A stretch of 64,000 bases of DNA from an uncultured Clostridia bacterium (GTDB taxonomy: Bacteria; Bacillota; Clostridia; Christensenellales; HGM11417). The stretch is taken from positions 1 through 64,000 of the forward strand of contig CALVJY010000013.1 of the NCBI GenBank assembly GCA_944332455.1. The letters are read 5' to 3'. The stretch's first letter is position 1. Each line of letters begins with the position of its first letter. The notes under the pieces are model-generated. The model had not been told where the DNA came from. It saw only the letters and a list, made by a program, of their open reading frames with translations, and ran no database searches. The position numbers and the translations under genes were made by a program. Below are positions 30,308-40,300 of the stretch, piece by piece.

Positions 30308-31258
30308 TCAGCTGCGCCCCCGGACCAGGGCAAAGAGCAGGGCGTCGGCCGTGTAGGCAAAGCCCGCGTTGTAGGTCAGCCGCTTCCTGCAATCCTTGAT
30401 CACCCGGATGATCTCGGCGAGGGCGGCGTTGGAAAACTGCTTTTTCCACCGGTTCTGCTCGGCGGTCAGCCCCTTGATCTGGCCTTCCGCCCCGCAGTGT
30501 TCCTTCAGGGCGTCGGACAGGAGCAGGGAAAGGATGTCGCACAGGGGAAGAAAATCCTCCTTCCGGGCGGCCAGCTCCCCCGAAAAATAGGCGGCGTCCT
30601 CCACCTTTCGGCAGCGGTTGAGCAGGGTGAGGGCCAGCTCGAACAGCTCCCGCCCCCGCCCCTCCGCCAGCTTTCTGACCTCGGAGGGGCTGCCCTGGCC
30701 AAGGGCCGCGAACAGTTCGGCCTCCTCCGGGCGGCAGACCGCCCGGGCAAAGGGGAGCAGCTGCTCGGCCGAAAATGGAGGGATCTCCAGCCTCCTCACC
30801 CGGGAGCGCACGGTGGGCAGCAGCGCGTCCTCCCGGGCGGCCCCCAGAAAGAGATGGCAGTCGCCCGGAGGCTCCTCCAGGGTCTTTAAGAACTTGTTCT
30901 GGCAGGTCAGGTTCATGGAGTCCGCGCCCTTTAAGAGCAGGAACTTTTTCTCCCCCTCGGTGGGCCGGCGGTAGATCTCGGCGATCAAAGCCTCCATGCC
31001 CTCGGCCGTGTACTTGCCCCCCTCGGGGAAGGACAGAACGTCGGGGTGGATCCCCGCCAGGATGCGGCGGCAGGTGGCGCATTTTTGGCAGCCGCCCTCC
31101 GGGCAGAGGGCCCTGGCCGCGCCCAGCAACATGATCGCCTCCGCGCTGACCTCGTCCCCCGCGAACAGATAGGCATGCCCCAGCCGCCCCCCTCCGATGT
31201 CGGAGGAGAGCACGGCAAAGGCCGGTGTGCGTTCGATGAGGGAAAAAATGGGGTCCAT
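30308..31258 (-). CDS. holB: DNA polymerase III delta' subunit
   Basis: This is a 316-residue clamp-loader subunit. LGHAYLFAGDEVSAEA replaces a functional Walker A, as in delta' proteins. CPEGGCQKCATCRRI is the zinc module. NKFLKTLEEPPGDCHLFLGA and LLPTVRSRVRRLEI are the sensor/SRC-like region; here the order is RSR rather than SRC. The helical collar follows. The ATG at 31258 is after GGGAG; a longer upstream frame is rejected. Neighbours are darA/tmk upstream and ricT downstream. Confidence 0.9.
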   Translation of the reverse strand: MDPIFSLIERTPAFAVLSSDIGGGRLGHAYLFAGDEVSAEAIMLLGAARALCPEGGCQKCATCRRILAGIHPDVLSFPEGGKYTAEGMEALIAEIYRRPTEGEKKFLLLKGADSMNLTCQNKFLKTLEEPPGDCHLFLGAAREDALLPTVRSRVRRLEIPPFSAEQLLPFARAVCRPEEAELFAALGQGSPSEVRKLAEGRGRELFELALTLLNRCRKVEDAAYFSGELAARKEDFLPLCDILSLLLSDALKEHCGAEGQIKGLTAEQNRWKKQFSNAALAEIIRVIKDCRKRLTYNAGFAYTADALLFALVRGRS

Positions 31259-31307
31259 GGTGCGCTCCCTCCCGCCCGCGATGGCGGGGTTCCGGCCTAA
31301 GGGCCTG

Positions 31308-31640
31308 TCAGTACTTTTCGAAGCGTTCGATGTCCAGCACAAAGACGCTGGCGCCCCCCAGCTGGACTTCGGAGGGCATGCCGGTGGCCACCTGCGTGGC
31401 GCCGGCGATCAGGTCGGTGTTGGCGGCCACCGCGTACTTTTTGGTCTTGCAGTTGTCCCGGATGACCGCCAGGGCCTCCTCCAGCCGCTCGTTGCGTACG
31501 CCGCTTAGGATGGTGGTGTTTTTGGTCCTTAAAAAGCCGCCCGTGGTGGCCATGCGGGTGACCGAGAATCCCTTTTTGATCAGCTGGTCGATGACCGCCT
31601 TTCCGTCGTCCCCGGACAATACCGCCATGATGAGTTTCAT
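31308..31640 (-). CDS. darA: Cyclic-di-AMP receptor, PII-like (DarA/YaaQ)
   Basis: This is a 110-residue PII-like protein. MKLIMAVLSGDDGKAVIDQL, the T-loop region RMATTGGFLRTKNTTILSGV and the C-terminal SVFVLDIERFEKY match DarA/PstA proteins, which bind c-di-AMP as trimers. The downstream partner is unknown in the family. The location between tmk and holB repeats the Bacillus order, though yaaR is missing here. Confidence 0.92.
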   Translation of the reverse strand: MKLIMAVLSGDDGKAVIDQLIKKGFSVTRMATTGGFLRTKNTTILSGVRNERLEEALAVIRDNCKTKKYAVAANTDLIAGATQVATGMPSEVQLGGASVFVLDIERFEKY

Positions 31641-31799
31641 ATCCTTCCCCTTCCGGAGCCGCTCAAGACTCCGCGTTTATTTTTCAAATGATCGGGCCGC
31701 CCGACGGGACCGTTTTCAGGCCGACGGCCCGGCGCTTTTCGGCCCTCTTCCTCCTCTCTCCGTCCCTACCCGATCCTGGACCGATCGCAGGGCCGAAGG

Positions 31800-32420
31800 C
31801 TAGATCAGTCCCCGCGCCCGCAGCAGGGTCAGCACCTTTTCGTGGGTCTGCTGCTTGCTGCCCGAGGCGTCCACCCGCACAAAGCGCTCGGGATCCCGTT
31901 CGGCCAAAAGCAGGTAGCCCTGGTAGACCTTTTTGTGGAAGTCGGCGCCCAGCATCTCCAGCCGGTCCCCCTCGTCCCGTCCCCCCTTGCGGGCAAAGGC
32001 GGACGTGGGGTCGAGGTCTAAAAAGATCGTCAGTTCGGGGGTGTATTCCCCCACCGAGAGGCGGTTCAGCTCGTCGATCCAGGCCCGCCCCAGCCCCTTG
32101 GCAAAGCCCTGGTAGGCATAGGTGCTGTCCGTGTAGCGGTCGCAGATGACCAGTTTGCCCGCCTTCAGGGCGGGAATGATGATCTCGTGCAGGTGCTGGG
32201 CCCGGGCGGCCGCATACAGCAGGGCCTCGCAGGGGTCGCACATCTCGGCGTTTCCGGCGTCCAGAATGACCGCCCGGATCTTTTCGGCCAGCCGGGAACC
32301 GCCCGGCTCCCGGGTCAGCACAAAGTCCTTTTTTTCCCCTTCCAGATATTCCCGAAGGAGGCGGATCTGCGTGCTCTTGCCCACGCCCTCGCATCCCTCA
32401 AAGGTCACAAACCCTTTCAT
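31800..32420 (-). CDS. tmk: Thymidylate kinase
   Basis: This is a 206-residue dTMP kinase. The P-loop FEGCEGVGKSTQIRLLREYL is at residues 6-25. The DRX motif ICDRYTDSTYAYQG binds dTMP. LDLDPTSAFARKGGRDEGDRLE contains the LID. It supplies dTTP for replication and sits in the replication-linked cluster with holB. Confidence 0.95.
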   Translation of the reverse strand: MKGFVTFEGCEGVGKSTQIRLLREYLEGEKKDFVLTREPGGSRLAEKIRAVILDAGNAEMCDPCEALLYAAARAQHLHEIIIPALKAGKLVICDRYTDSTYAYQGFAKGLGRAWIDELNRLSVGEYTPELTIFLDLDPTSAFARKGGRDEGDRLEMLGADFHKKVYQGYLLLAERDPERFVRVDASGSKQQTHEKVLTLLRARGLI

Positions 32421-32652
32421 GTTCCGATTCCTCCGGCCAAAGATCCCGGCCGTATCGCGTCCGGAAACCCCGGATCCCGTTTTCTCTTTTAAAAGCGCGG
32501 CGGCTCCCGTCCTTCGGCGGCCTTTCCGATCTTCCGTTCGCCGCGCCGCATTCAGGACTTTGACTCAACTTCGACCCTTCACCAAACACGCTTTTCGGGG
32601 ACCGTCGCCCCTGCCCCGATGATGGCCATGTCCTTGAAAAGTTCCGGAAGGG

Positions 32653-33969
32653 TCAGTCTTCCCTTCGCACGGGGACGGCCTCCGGGGTTCCCCCGAACAG
32701 GCGGCCGGCGTTGCGCAGCAGGTATTCCACCCGGGGCCGGTCGAACCGCTCTCCCCGCAGCAGGACGGGGCGGCCGGGGGGGTACAGACCCACGTTGCAG
32801 GCAGCCGCCCTTCCTTCGCAATCGGCCAGGGGGACAAATTCCCGCCCGAAATCGCGGTCCAGAAAGGCGAAGGCCTTCTCCGGCCGCCCGGAGGGGGGCG
32901 GAAGGGCCTCCCGTACTTTCCGGAAGGGGCCGAATCCCCGCAGGGCGGCAGACAGCCTGTTCAGGTCCTCCTCCCCGTCGCAGACCGAGAGCAGAAAGAG
33001 AACTTCCTCCCCCGAGAGGATCTCGGGAGTGAGGCCGGCCTGCGAAAAACAGCGCCGGACCTCGGCCTCCTCCAGCCCGTAGGGGGTGAGGTCAAAGCGA
33101 AGTTTGGTAAAGTCCTCGTTTTGTTCCGGCCTCAGCGGCCAGAAGGGCTGCTCCCGCTCCCGCCAGCGCAACAGGGCGGCCAGCCGGATCCCCCCCTCCC
33201 GCTCCATGAAGTCCCGGGCATAGTCCAGGGAGGCCAGGATGGGATAGGAGGGGCTGGTGGTGTGCAGAAGTTTCCGAAATTCCCGGGCTTCCTCGGCCCA
33301 GGCCGCCCGGCCCAGCAGCAGGGAGGCCTGGTTGAGGGCGGGCAGGGTCTTGTGGGCGGACACCGCCCACAGGTCGGCGATCCCGGCAGCTCCGGCGGGC
33401 AGACGGTCGCAAAAGCCCAGGTGCGCCCCGTGGGCCTGATCGCACAGGGCCAAAAGTCCGCACGCTCTTGCCGCCCGCAGCATGGCCGGGGCCTCCCCCA
33501 TCCGCCCCTCGTAGTCGGGCGCGGTCACCAACAGGGCGGCCGCCTTTCCGGCCTTTTTTTGCACGCCCTCGGCGGTGCACTCCTCCGCCTCCAGCACCAC
33601 GGGCTCCGCCCCGAACAGTTCGCAGGCCGCAAAGGCCGAGCGGTGGGAGGCTCGGGGCAGCAGCAGCGGCCCCCGGCGGGCGGCCATGCCCACCATGATC
33701 TGCACGGCCAGCGTGGTGCCGCCGGTCAGAAAGAGGCAGAACTCCCCGCAAAAAGCGGAGGCGGCCAGTTCCTCGGCCTCGGCGATGCAGCCTTTCTCGT
33801 CCAGCAGGTCGTCCGAAAAGGGAAGCTCGGTGATGTCCCATGCCGCCCCCGGAAAGGTCCGGCAGAAGTCCGGCGAGGCCTTGTGCCCGGGCATGTGGAA
33901 GCGCCCGCGGCAGGGCTGATAGCCCTTCAGCATGTCGATCAGGGGGGTCCCCCGGCTCCGTTCCTTCAT
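32653..33969 (-). CDS. Orn/Lys/Arg decarboxylase-family PLP enzyme (YaaO-like)
   Basis: This is a 438-residue fold-type I PLP enzyme. GRFHMPGHK near residue 22, TGGTTLAVQ near 82, DQAHGAHLGF near 176, and the PLP lysine in SAHKTLPALNQ near 205 match short YaaO-like decarboxylases. The C-terminal domain is reduced. In Bacillus the homologue likewise precedes tmk. The substrate (Arg, Lys or other) cannot be told. The start shares one base with the upstream membrane-protein stop. Confidence 0.85.
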   Translation of the reverse strand: MKERSRGTPLIDMLKGYQPCRGRFHMPGHKASPDFCRTFPGAAWDITELPFSDDLLDEKGCIAEAEELAASAFCGEFCLFLTGGTTLAVQIMVGMAARRGPLLLPRASHRSAFAACELFGAEPVVLEAEECTAEGVQKKAGKAAALLVTAPDYEGRMGEAPAMLRAARACGLLALCDQAHGAHLGFCDRLPAGAAGIADLWAVSAHKTLPALNQASLLLGRAAWAEEAREFRKLLHTTSPSYPILASLDYARDFMEREGGIRLAALLRWREREQPFWPLRPEQNEDFTKLRFDLTPYGLEEAEVRRCFSQAGLTPEILSGEEVLFLLSVCDGEEDLNRLSAALRGFGPFRKVREALPPPSGRPEKAFAFLDRDFGREFVPLADCEGRAAACNVGLYPPGRPVLLRGERFDRPRVEYLLRNAGRLFGGTPEAVPVRRED

Positions 33970-34922
33970 CAGTCGGCCTGGAAGTAGTCGATGAGGTAGC
34001 GCAGCACCCCGAAGGCTTCGTAGAAGTAGGGGGCGTTCATGCCGGAAAAATCGATGACGGCGGCCGCAAACTGGTAGACCCGCTCGTCCTCCTCCTCATC
34101 GGCGTCGGCGGGGAGGGCCAGAAAGCGGGCGCGCAGCTCGGCCATCATGGGCTCCATGCTGATGCCCCAGATCTTTTCCTCCTCGACCTCCATGGGTTCT
34201 TCCTCGGACCCGGATTCCTCGAGGTACTGGTTGTAGACCGTCCCCCGGGCGTAGCGGAAGGCATAGGCGGGGTTTTGGGTCAGCCAGTCGTTCAGCCAGA
34301 CCAGATTTTCCACATACCGGGTCCGGCGGGCGTTCTCCTCCTCCACCGCGCCGGGCAGCTCCTCCTCGGAGAAGGTCCTGCCCACATAGCTCTGGAAGAG
34401 CCCCAGGCTTTCGGGGTCGTTCGGATCCACCTGCCGCAGGTCGGCGGGCAGGTCATATTCGTTCCCGGAAGCCTGATAGTTTGCGATCTCCCCGAGCAGA
34501 TCGCCCAGACAGTACATGAAGCTGGTCGTGCTGCCCCGGTCGATGTAGGAGGTCACGTAGTAGTAGCTGGAAAAAAACACGTCCCCCTCCCCGGCGGCCA
34601 GGCGGGTGGAAAAGACCTGCTGGTAGTTGGAGTCGTCCAGGTTGAAGCTCTGGGCGTAGACCTCCAGCACCTTGTCCGAAAGGTAGGGGCCTCCCTCGTC
34701 CCGGGAGCCGGCCAGATCCTCGGAGAGCTGGTCCAGGTAGGTGCTGTAGAAGGTGTTCCCCACAAAGTAGAGATCCATCTGTTCCCCCTTGGTCAGCCCC
34801 CTGGAGGCCATGGTGAAGATCAGCGAGAGCAGGAAGATGATGCCCGCCAGAAGGGCGACATACTTCATCCAGTCGTAGCTGATGTGTTCGTTGAGTCGGG
34901 CTTTGGTGATCTTTGCGTCCAT
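33969..34922 (-). CDS. Single-pass membrane protein of unknown function
   Basis: This is a 317-residue protein. A short cytoplasmic N-terminus and one hydrophobic helix (MKYVALLAGIIFLLSLIFTM, residues 19-38) are followed by an acidic extracytoplasmic domain of about 275 residues, rich in Tyr, Phe, Asp and Glu. I do not recognise a family. It lies between lysS and the decarboxylase and overlaps the latter by one base. It could be a surface-exposed subunit or secretion accessory. Confidence 0.7.
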   Translation of the reverse strand: MDAKITKARLNEHISYDWMKYVALLAGIIFLLSLIFTMASRGLTKGEQMDLYFVGNTFYSTYLDQLSEDLAGSRDEGGPYLSDKVLEVYAQSFNLDDSNYQQVFSTRLAAGEGDVFFSSYYYVTSYIDRGSTTSFMYCLGDLLGEIANYQASGNEYDLPADLRQVDPNDPESLGLFQSYVGRTFSEEELPGAVEEENARRTRYVENLVWLNDWLTQNPAYAFRYARGTVYNQYLEESGSEEEPMEVEEEKIWGISMEPMMAELRARFLALPADADEEEDERVYQFAAAVIDFSGMNAPYFYEAFGVLRYLIDYFQAD

Positions 34923-34958
34923 GCCTGGATCCTTGAAAAGTTATTCCCCGAAAGTTCC

Positions 34959-36446
34959 TCACTTTTTGAGGGGCTTCATGGTCGGGAAGAGAATGACTTC
35001 CCGGATGGAGTAGCTGTCGGTCAGCAGCATGACCAGACGGTCCACGCCGATGCCCAGCCCGCCCGTGGGCGGCATGCCGTACTCCAGCGCGGTCACGAAG
35101 TCCTCGTCCATCATCTGGGCCTCCTCGTCGCCGGCCGCGCGCAGGGCGGCCTGCCGGACAAAGCGCTCCCGCTGGTCGATGGGGTCGTTCAGCTCGGAGT
35201 AGGCGTTGCCGAACTCCCGCCCGGTGATGAAGAACTCGAACCGCTCGGTCAGCCGGGGATCGCTCTTCTTCCGCTTGGCCAGGGGGGAGACCTCGATGGG
35301 GTAATCGGTCACGAAGGTGGGCTGGACCAGCTTGTCCTCGACCAGCTGGTCAAAGGCCAGATACAGCAGTTCTCCCCAGCTCCTGCCCTTTTCGACCTCC
35401 AGCCCCTTTTCCTTCAAAGCGACCTCGGCCTGCTCGGCCGACAGGGCGGAAAAGTCCAGCCCCGCAAAGGTCCTGACGGCCTCCTCCATGGTCAGGCGGG
35501 CGAAGGGGGGCTTTAAGCAGACCGGCGTGCCCTGGTAGGTGATGTCGTAGCTGCCCACCACCTTTTCGCACAGGTAATCGAACAGGTCCTCCACCAGCTT
35601 CATGATGTCGCGGTAGTCGGCGTAGGCCTGGTAGAGCTCGAACATGGTGAACTCGGGGTTGTGCTTGATGTCCATGCCCTCGTTGCGGAACATCCGCCCC
35701 AGCTCGTAGACCTTTTCGAATCCCCCCACGATCAGCCGCTTTAAGTACAGCTCGGGGGCGATGCGCAGGTACATGTCGATGTCCAGGGTGTTGTGGTGGG
35801 TGATGAAGGGCCGGGCGGCGGCCCCCCCCGCCAGGGTGCCCAGGATGGGGGTCTCCACCTCGATGAAGCCCTTCTGATTGAGGCAGTCCCGGATGGCGGT
35901 GATGATCTTGGATCGCATCTCGAAGGTGGCCTTGACCTCGGGATTGGCGATGAGGTCGACGTAGCGCTGGCGGAAGCGGGTGTCGTTGTCCTTCAGGCCG
36001 TGGAACTTCTCGGGCAGGGGCAGCAGGGACTTAGAGAGCAGCTTCAGCCGCCGGACGTGCACCGAGACCTCCCCGGTGCGGGTCTTGAACACAAAGCCCT
36101 CGGCCCCCACGATGTCCCCGATGTCTAGGTCCTTGAAGGCCTGGTAGTCCACCCCCTCCTCGTCCGAGCGGACGTAGAGCTGGATCTGCCCCGCCCCGTC
36201 CAGGATGTGACAGAACGAGGCCTTGCCCATCAGGCGGCGGGAGAGGATGCGGCCGGCCACGGCCACCTCCCTGCCCTCCAGGGCCTCGAAGTCGGCCAAA
36301 ATCTGCGAGGAAAGGTGGGTGCGGTCAAAGCGGACCTCCCAGAAGGGATTTTGCCCCGCCTCGTTCAGGGCGGCCAGCTTTTCCCGCCGGACGCGCAGGA
36401 TCTCGTTCAAATCCTCGTTCTGAGGCAGATTCTTGTTTTCTTCCAT
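34959..36446 (-). CDS. lysS: Lysyl-tRNA synthetase, class II
   Basis: This is a 495-residue aaRS. The OB-fold anticodon-binding domain (residues 50-150, [21 protein letters not shown]) precedes the class II core. Motif 2 is [19 protein letters not shown], and the C-terminal motif 3 is [13 protein letters not shown]. It loads lysine on tRNA-Lys. It is 10 nt after greA, a common pairing in Firmicutes, and shares the greA promoter. Confidence 0.97.
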   Translation of the reverse strand: MEENKNLPQNEDLNEILRVRREKLAALNEAGQNPFWEVRFDRTHLSSQILADFEALEGREVAVAGRILSRRLMGKASFCHILDGAGQIQLYVRSDEEGVDYQAFKDLDIGDIVGAEGFVFKTRTGEVSVHVRRLKLLSKSLLPLPEKFHGLKDNDTRFRQRYVDLIANPEVKATFEMRSKIITAIRDCLNQKGFIEVETPILGTLAGGAAARPFITHHNTLDIDMYLRIAPELYLKRLIVGGFEKVYELGRMFRNEGMDIKHNPEFTMFELYQAYADYRDIMKLVEDLFDYLCEKVVGSYDITYQGTPVCLKPPFARLTMEEAVRTFAGLDFSALSAEQAEVALKEKGLEVEKGRSWGELLYLAFDQLVEDKLVQPTFVTDYPIEVSPLAKRKKSDPRLTERFEFFITGREFGNAYSELNDPIDQRERFVRQAALRAAGDEEAQMMDEDFVTALEYGMPPTGGLGIGVDRLVMLLTDSYSIREVILFPTMKPLKK

Positions 36447-36456
36447 AGCCGCCCCT

Positions 36457-36930
36457 TTACTGCTGGATGTCCAGAATCTTGAATTTGAGCAGGCCGCCCG
36501 GGGTCTCCACGCTGACGGTGGCCCCCTTCTTCTTGCCCAGCAGGGCCTTTCCGACCGGGGACTCGTTGCTGATCAGGTTTTTCTCGAGGTCGGCCTCGGT
36601 GGTGCCCACGATGCGGTACTCCAGCTCCACCTTGTCCTCGTAGTCATAGATGCGCACCTGCTTGCCCACCGTGACCGCGTTGGTGTCGGCGGACTCCTCG
36701 ATGATGACGGCCGAGCGGAGGGTGTTTTCGATCTCGAGGATCTCCCCCTCGATCATGGCCTGCTCCTCCTTGGCGGCGTCGTACTCCGCGTTTTCGGAGA
36801 TGTCCCCGAATTCCCGGGCGACCTTGATCTTTTCGGCCACCTCGCGGCGCTTGACCACTTTCAGCTCTTCCAGCTTTTTCTCCAGGTCCTCTTTGCCGGC
36901 CTGGGTCAGATAGATGTTGTTTTCTGCCAT
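36457..36930 (-). CDS. greA: Transcription elongation factor GreA
   Basis: This is a 157-residue factor. The N-terminal coiled coil ([21 protein letters not shown]) carries the acidic tip [18 protein letters not shown]. The C-terminal FKBP-like domain has [18 protein letters not shown]. It rescues backtracked RNA polymerase by stimulating transcript cleavage. GAGGAGC lies 6 nt before ATG. Confidence 0.97.
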   Translation of the reverse strand: MAENNIYLTQAGKEDLEKKLEELKVVKRREVAEKIKVAREFGDISENAEYDAAKEEQAMIEGEILEIENTLRSAVIIEESADTNAVTVGKQVRIYDYEDKVELEYRIVGTTEADLEKNLISNESPVGKALLGKKKGATVSVETPGGLLKFKILDIQQ

Positions 36931-37023
36931 ATTTTTGCTCCTCTTCCGAAGTCTTGATTTATGGAAGGCGGCCCGCTGCCGGGCCGTCCGAGGCGGGAGG
37001 TCCCGCCGTTTGGGGTTCCTTCT

Positions 37024-37053
37024 ATTTTACCACGTTTGCGGGGGCTTTGTCAA
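37024..37053 (-). promoter_or_regulatory. Promoter of greA-lysS
   Basis: TTGACA (37048-37053), 18 bp, TAAAAT (37024-37029). Confidence 0.8.
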
Positions 37054-37065
37054 TCCTTCCGCCCC

Positions 37066-37764
37066 TCACTTTTGGTAGATGATCCGTTTGCAGTTGTCGC
37101 ACTCGATGTAGCCCTGGTTTTTCAGCCGGCCCATCTCGTTCAGGGACAGCTCTGTGTTGCACCCCCCGCACATGTTGCCGTTCAGGGGGACCAGCACGGG
37201 AAAGATCTTGTCGTTGCGGACGGCCTGGTAGCGCTCCAAAATCTTTTTGTCCACGCCCTTGGCGATGCCGGCCATCTTCTCCTTGACCGCCTTGATCTCC
37301 CCGGCCTTGGCCGCCTTCAGCTCGTCGTACTTTTTCTTGTTCTTGGTGTACTCTTCCTTGGCCGCGCCGAACTTCTGGCGGTAGGCCACAAAGTTCTTGG
37401 CGGTCTCCTCCATCTGCTGGGAGATCACGGTCAGCTCGTGCTCGGTCTTTTTCAGGGTGTCGTTCAGCTGCTGGATCTTTTTGTTCAGGTAGCTCAGCTC
37501 GTCCTCGTCCTCCTTGGACTCCTTCATCAGGGCTTCATACTCCTCGGACATCTGCACGCACTCGGCCAGCGTGTGCTGCAAATTCTGAAATTTGACCAGC
37601 AGATCGCCCGCCTTCTTGTCGGTCTTGGCGATGACTTCCTCCCCCTCGAGGAGAAAGCTCTTGGCCGCGGCGGCCCGCTTGCGCTCCTCGGAGTTCTGAA
37701 GCTCGTTCTCGATCCGGCGCAGGACCCCGTCCTGCTGCTGATAGTCCAAAATGTTCTGATCCAT
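37066..37764 (-). CDS. Coiled-coil protein with C4 zinc ribbon (DUF164/CdsZ-like)
   Basis: This is a 232-residue protein. Residues 1-180 are long helical coiled coil rich in Lys and Glu. The C-terminus holds MCGGCNTELSLNEMGRL and IECDNCKRIIY, giving a C-x2-C...C-x2-C ribbon. Such proteins follow nif3 in many Clostridia. The role is unproven; nucleic-acid binding or chaperone roles have been proposed for relatives. The ATG at 37764 is next to the nif3 stop; a longer upstream frame is shadow. Confidence 0.88.
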   Translation of the reverse strand: MDQNILDYQQQDGVLRRIENELQNSEERKRAAAAKSFLLEGEEVIAKTDKKAGDLLVKFQNLQHTLAECVQMSEEYEALMKESKEDEDELSYLNKKIQQLNDTLKKTEHELTVISQQMEETAKNFVAYRQKFGAAKEEYTKNKKKYDELKAAKAGEIKAVKEKMAGIAKGVDKKILERYQAVRNDKIFPVLVPLNGNMCGGCNTELSLNEMGRLKNQGYIECDNCKRIIYQK

Positions 37765-37766
37765 AT

Positions 37767-38588
37767 TTACCTCCGTTCGCCCCCGCACAGAAGGTGCGGA
37801 CAGCGCTCTTGTTGACTTTTTAAAAAGGTTACCTTTGCGCCCCCTTCCCCGGCCAGCGCGTTCAGCCGCTCGGTCCAGGTCTGCACAAAGGTCTGCTCGG
37901 CGTGGTAGTGGTCGATCTCGAAGACCGCCAGATCTTCCCGGACGGCCTCCAGAAAGACGTGGTGGGCGAAATCGCCGGACACAAAGCCGTCCGCCCCGGC
38001 CTCCAGGCAAAGATGCACAAATTCCAGGCTCCCGCCCCCGCCGTTGAGCACGGCCACCCGGCTGACCTGCCCTTCGCAGGCGGACCGGCGGACGGGGCAG
38101 CCGAAGGCCGCCGAGAGCTGTTCGGCGTAGGATCCGGCCGGCATGGGGCCGACCTCGCCCAGGTACAGAAAGCCGCCGTCCTCCAGCTGTTTCAGGGGAC
38201 GGGCCTCCCGCAGGCCGCACTGCCCGGCGAACCAGGCGTTCAGCCCCTGCGGGGCGGCGTCCAGCGAGAGGTGGGCGGAGTACACCGTCAGCCCCATGCG
38301 CACCGCCCGCTGCAGCAGCCTGCCGCCGGCCGAGCGGTCGTTCAGCGTTTTGACCCCGCGGTAGATGGCGGGATGATGGGTCAGGATCATGCCCGCCCCC
38401 AGCGCTTCGGCCTCGTCCAGCACGGGATCGGAGAGGTCCAGGCAGACCAGGACGGTCCCGGTCTCCCCCGAGCCGCCCAGAATGAGCCCGGTGTTGTCGT
38501 AGCTGCCGTCCGCCTGCTGCCAGAGTTGGCTGTAGCGGGGGGGCGAGAGGGTCTCGACGATCGAGAGGATCTGTTCTATGTAAGCCAT
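37767..38588 (-). CDS. Nif3-like dinuclear metal-centre protein
   Basis: This is a 273-residue NIF3/YqfO family member. DNTGLILGG near residue 30, MILTHHPAIYRGVKTL near 67 and VYSAHLSLDAAPQGLN near 102 contain metal-binding His/Asp residues. The C-terminal block has DGFVSGDFAHHVFLEA and EIDHYHAEQTFV. It is probably a GTP cyclohydrolase-like or hydrolase homologue of unknown substrate. The start overlaps the trmK end by 13 nt. Confidence 0.9.
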   Translation of the reverse strand: MAYIEQILSIVETLSPPRYSQLWQQADGSYDNTGLILGGSGETGTVLVCLDLSDPVLDEAEALGAGMILTHHPAIYRGVKTLNDRSAGGRLLQRAVRMGLTVYSAHLSLDAAPQGLNAWFAGQCGLREARPLKQLEDGGFLYLGEVGPMPAGSYAEQLSAAFGCPVRRSACEGQVSRVAVLNGGGGSLEFVHLCLEAGADGFVSGDFAHHVFLEAVREDLAVFEIDHYHAEQTFVQTWTERLNALAGEGGAKVTFLKSQQERCPHLLCGGERR

Positions 38589-39220
38589 GTTCGGACCTCG
38601 CAGAGGGCGGACAGCTCGGCCCGCAGTCGTAAATTGCCGGGCGCCCGCCGGATGTCGTTTCGCAGTTTTTGTTCCCGGGCGTCCAGAAAGGCGGAAAGCT
38701 CGGGGGTGTTTTCGGTGTGGCGGCCGAACCACAGTTCGGCCTCGGAGAGGGTCTGTTCTCCCGCCCGGGCGGCGAACATCTGGTAGAACCGGCGGCCCTC
38801 CCTCGCCACCCGCTCCCGGGTGATCTCGAAGCCGTTTCCGGTCAGAAACAGGCGGAGTTCCCGGGCGTTTTTCATGGGCTGGAGGACCAGCACGGCCGAG
38901 CGGGCCGGGGCGGGATCGGCCTTCAGGATGCGGATGATCTCCTGCCCGCCCATGCCGGCGATGACGATGGCGTCGGCCGGACGGGAGAGCCCCTTCAGGC
39001 CGTCGGCCGCCGCGAAGTCGGCCGAAAGCCCCCGCCTTCGGAAGAGGTCTTTTGCCTTTTCCAGACTGGGCGCCGAGAGGTCGGTGACCGCAACGCCCCG
39101 GCAGATGCCGTTTTCCAGCAAAAAGGCGGGCAGCAGGCCGTGATCGGAGCCGATGTCGGCGGCATACCCGCAGGGCGGGACCAGCCCGGCCAGGGCGGCC
39201 AGCCGGGGAGAGAGCTTCAT
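38576..39220 (-). CDS. trmK: tRNA (adenine22-N1)-methyltransferase
   Basis: This is a 214-residue SAM-dependent methyltransferase. ADIGSDHGLLPAFLL is motif I, VTDLSAPSLEKA motif II, and DAIVIAGMGGQEIIRIL motif IV with the family AGMGG. TrmK methylates A22 in Ser/Tyr tRNAs of Gram-positive bacteria. The start overlaps the sigA stop by one base. The sigA-trmK-nif3 order is as in Bacillus. Confidence 0.93.
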   Translation of the reverse strand: MKLSPRLAALAGLVPPCGYAADIGSDHGLLPAFLLENGICRGVAVTDLSAPSLEKAKDLFRRRGLSADFAAADGLKGLSRPADAIVIAGMGGQEIIRILKADPAPARSAVLVLQPMKNARELRLFLTGNGFEITRERVAREGRRFYQMFAARAGEQTLSEAELWFGRHTENTPELSAFLDAREQKLRNDIRRAPGNLRLRAELSALCEVRTWLT

Positions 39221-40269
39221 CAGTTTTTGAGCTTTTTGCTCCGGGAGGGATGGCGGAGCTTGCGCAGGGCCTTGGACTCGATCTGCCGGATGCGCTCCCG
39301 GGTGACGTTGAATTCCTTGCCCACCTCCTCCAAAGTCCTGGGCCGGCCGTCGTCCAGACCGTAGCGCAGGCGGAGCACCTTTTCCTCGCGGGGGGTCAGG
39401 GTGCTGAGCACTTCCAGCAGGTTTTCCCGGACCAGCGAGCCCTCCACGGCCTCGTCGGGGGCCACGGCGTTCTCGTCCTTGATGATGGAGCCCACGGTGG
39501 AGTCCTCCTCCTCGCCGATGGGGGTCTCCAGGGGGACGGGATCCTGGGCGTAGCGGAGGATCCGGGCCAGCTGGGCCTCGGTGATGTTCATGCGGTAGGC
39601 GATCTCAGAGGGGGTGGGCTCCCGGCCGTACTCCTGCAGCAGCTCCCGCGAGACCCGGATCTGGCGGTTGATGTTTTCCACCATATGTACCGGGATGCGG
39701 ATGGTGCGGGACTGGTCGGCGATGGCCCTGGTGATGGCCTGACGGATCCACCAGGTCGCGTAAGTTGAAAATTTGAAGCCCTTGGTGTGGTCGAATTTTT
39801 CCACCGCCTTCATCAGGCCCAGGTTGCCCTCCTGGATGAGGTCCAGAAGCTGCATCCCCCGCCCCATGTAGCGCTTGGCGATGGAGACCACCAGCCGCAG
39901 GTTGGCCTCGGACAGCCGGCGCTTGGCCTCCTCGTCCCCCTGGGTGGCGTCCTTGGCCAGCTCGATCTCCTCGTCCGGCCCCAGAAGGGGGACCGACCCG
40001 ATCTGCTTGAGGTAGAGCTTGACCGAGTCCTCGATGTTGATCTCGGAGATCAGCTGATCCCAAAGGGCGGGGTCCTCGTCCGCCCGGGCGGCGATCCGCA
40101 CCCCGTTGTCGGCCAGGGTCCGGTAGACCCCGTCCATCTGCTCGGGGGAAAGGTCCACCTTTTCCAGGATGTCGAACAGCTCGTCCCCGCTGATCTGATT
40201 TTTCTGCTTCCGGCAGTGTTCCAGAAGGTTTGCAAGGGTCTCTTTGAATTTTTGTTCGGTGACTGCCAT
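39220..40269 (-). CDS. sigA: Primary sigma factor (sigma-A/RpoD)
   Basis: This is a 349-residue housekeeping sigma factor. Region 1.2 ([16 protein letters not shown]), the region 2 core ([39 protein letters not shown]), region 3 ([15 protein letters not shown]) and region 4 ([37 protein letters not shown]) are all intact. Region 1.1 is short. It follows dnaG, the classic macromolecular-synthesis operon order. Confidence 0.97.
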   Translation of the reverse strand: MAVTEQKFKETLANLLEHCRKQKNQISGDELFDILEKVDLSPEQMDGVYRTLADNGVRIAARADEDPALWDQLISEINIEDSVKLYLKQIGSVPLLGPDEEIELAKDATQGDEEAKRRLSEANLRLVVSIAKRYMGRGMQLLDLIQEGNLGLMKAVEKFDHTKGFKFSTYATWWIRQAITRAIADQSRTIRIPVHMVENINRQIRVSRELLQEYGREPTPSEIAYRMNITEAQLARILRYAQDPVPLETPIGEEEDSTVGSIIKDENAVAPDEAVEGSLVRENLLEVLSTLTPREEKVLRLRYGLDDGRPRTLEEVGKEFNVTRERIRQIESKALRKLRHPSRSKKLKN

Positions 40270-40300
40270 GTTTACTCTCTCCGTTAAAACCCCTCTGGGT

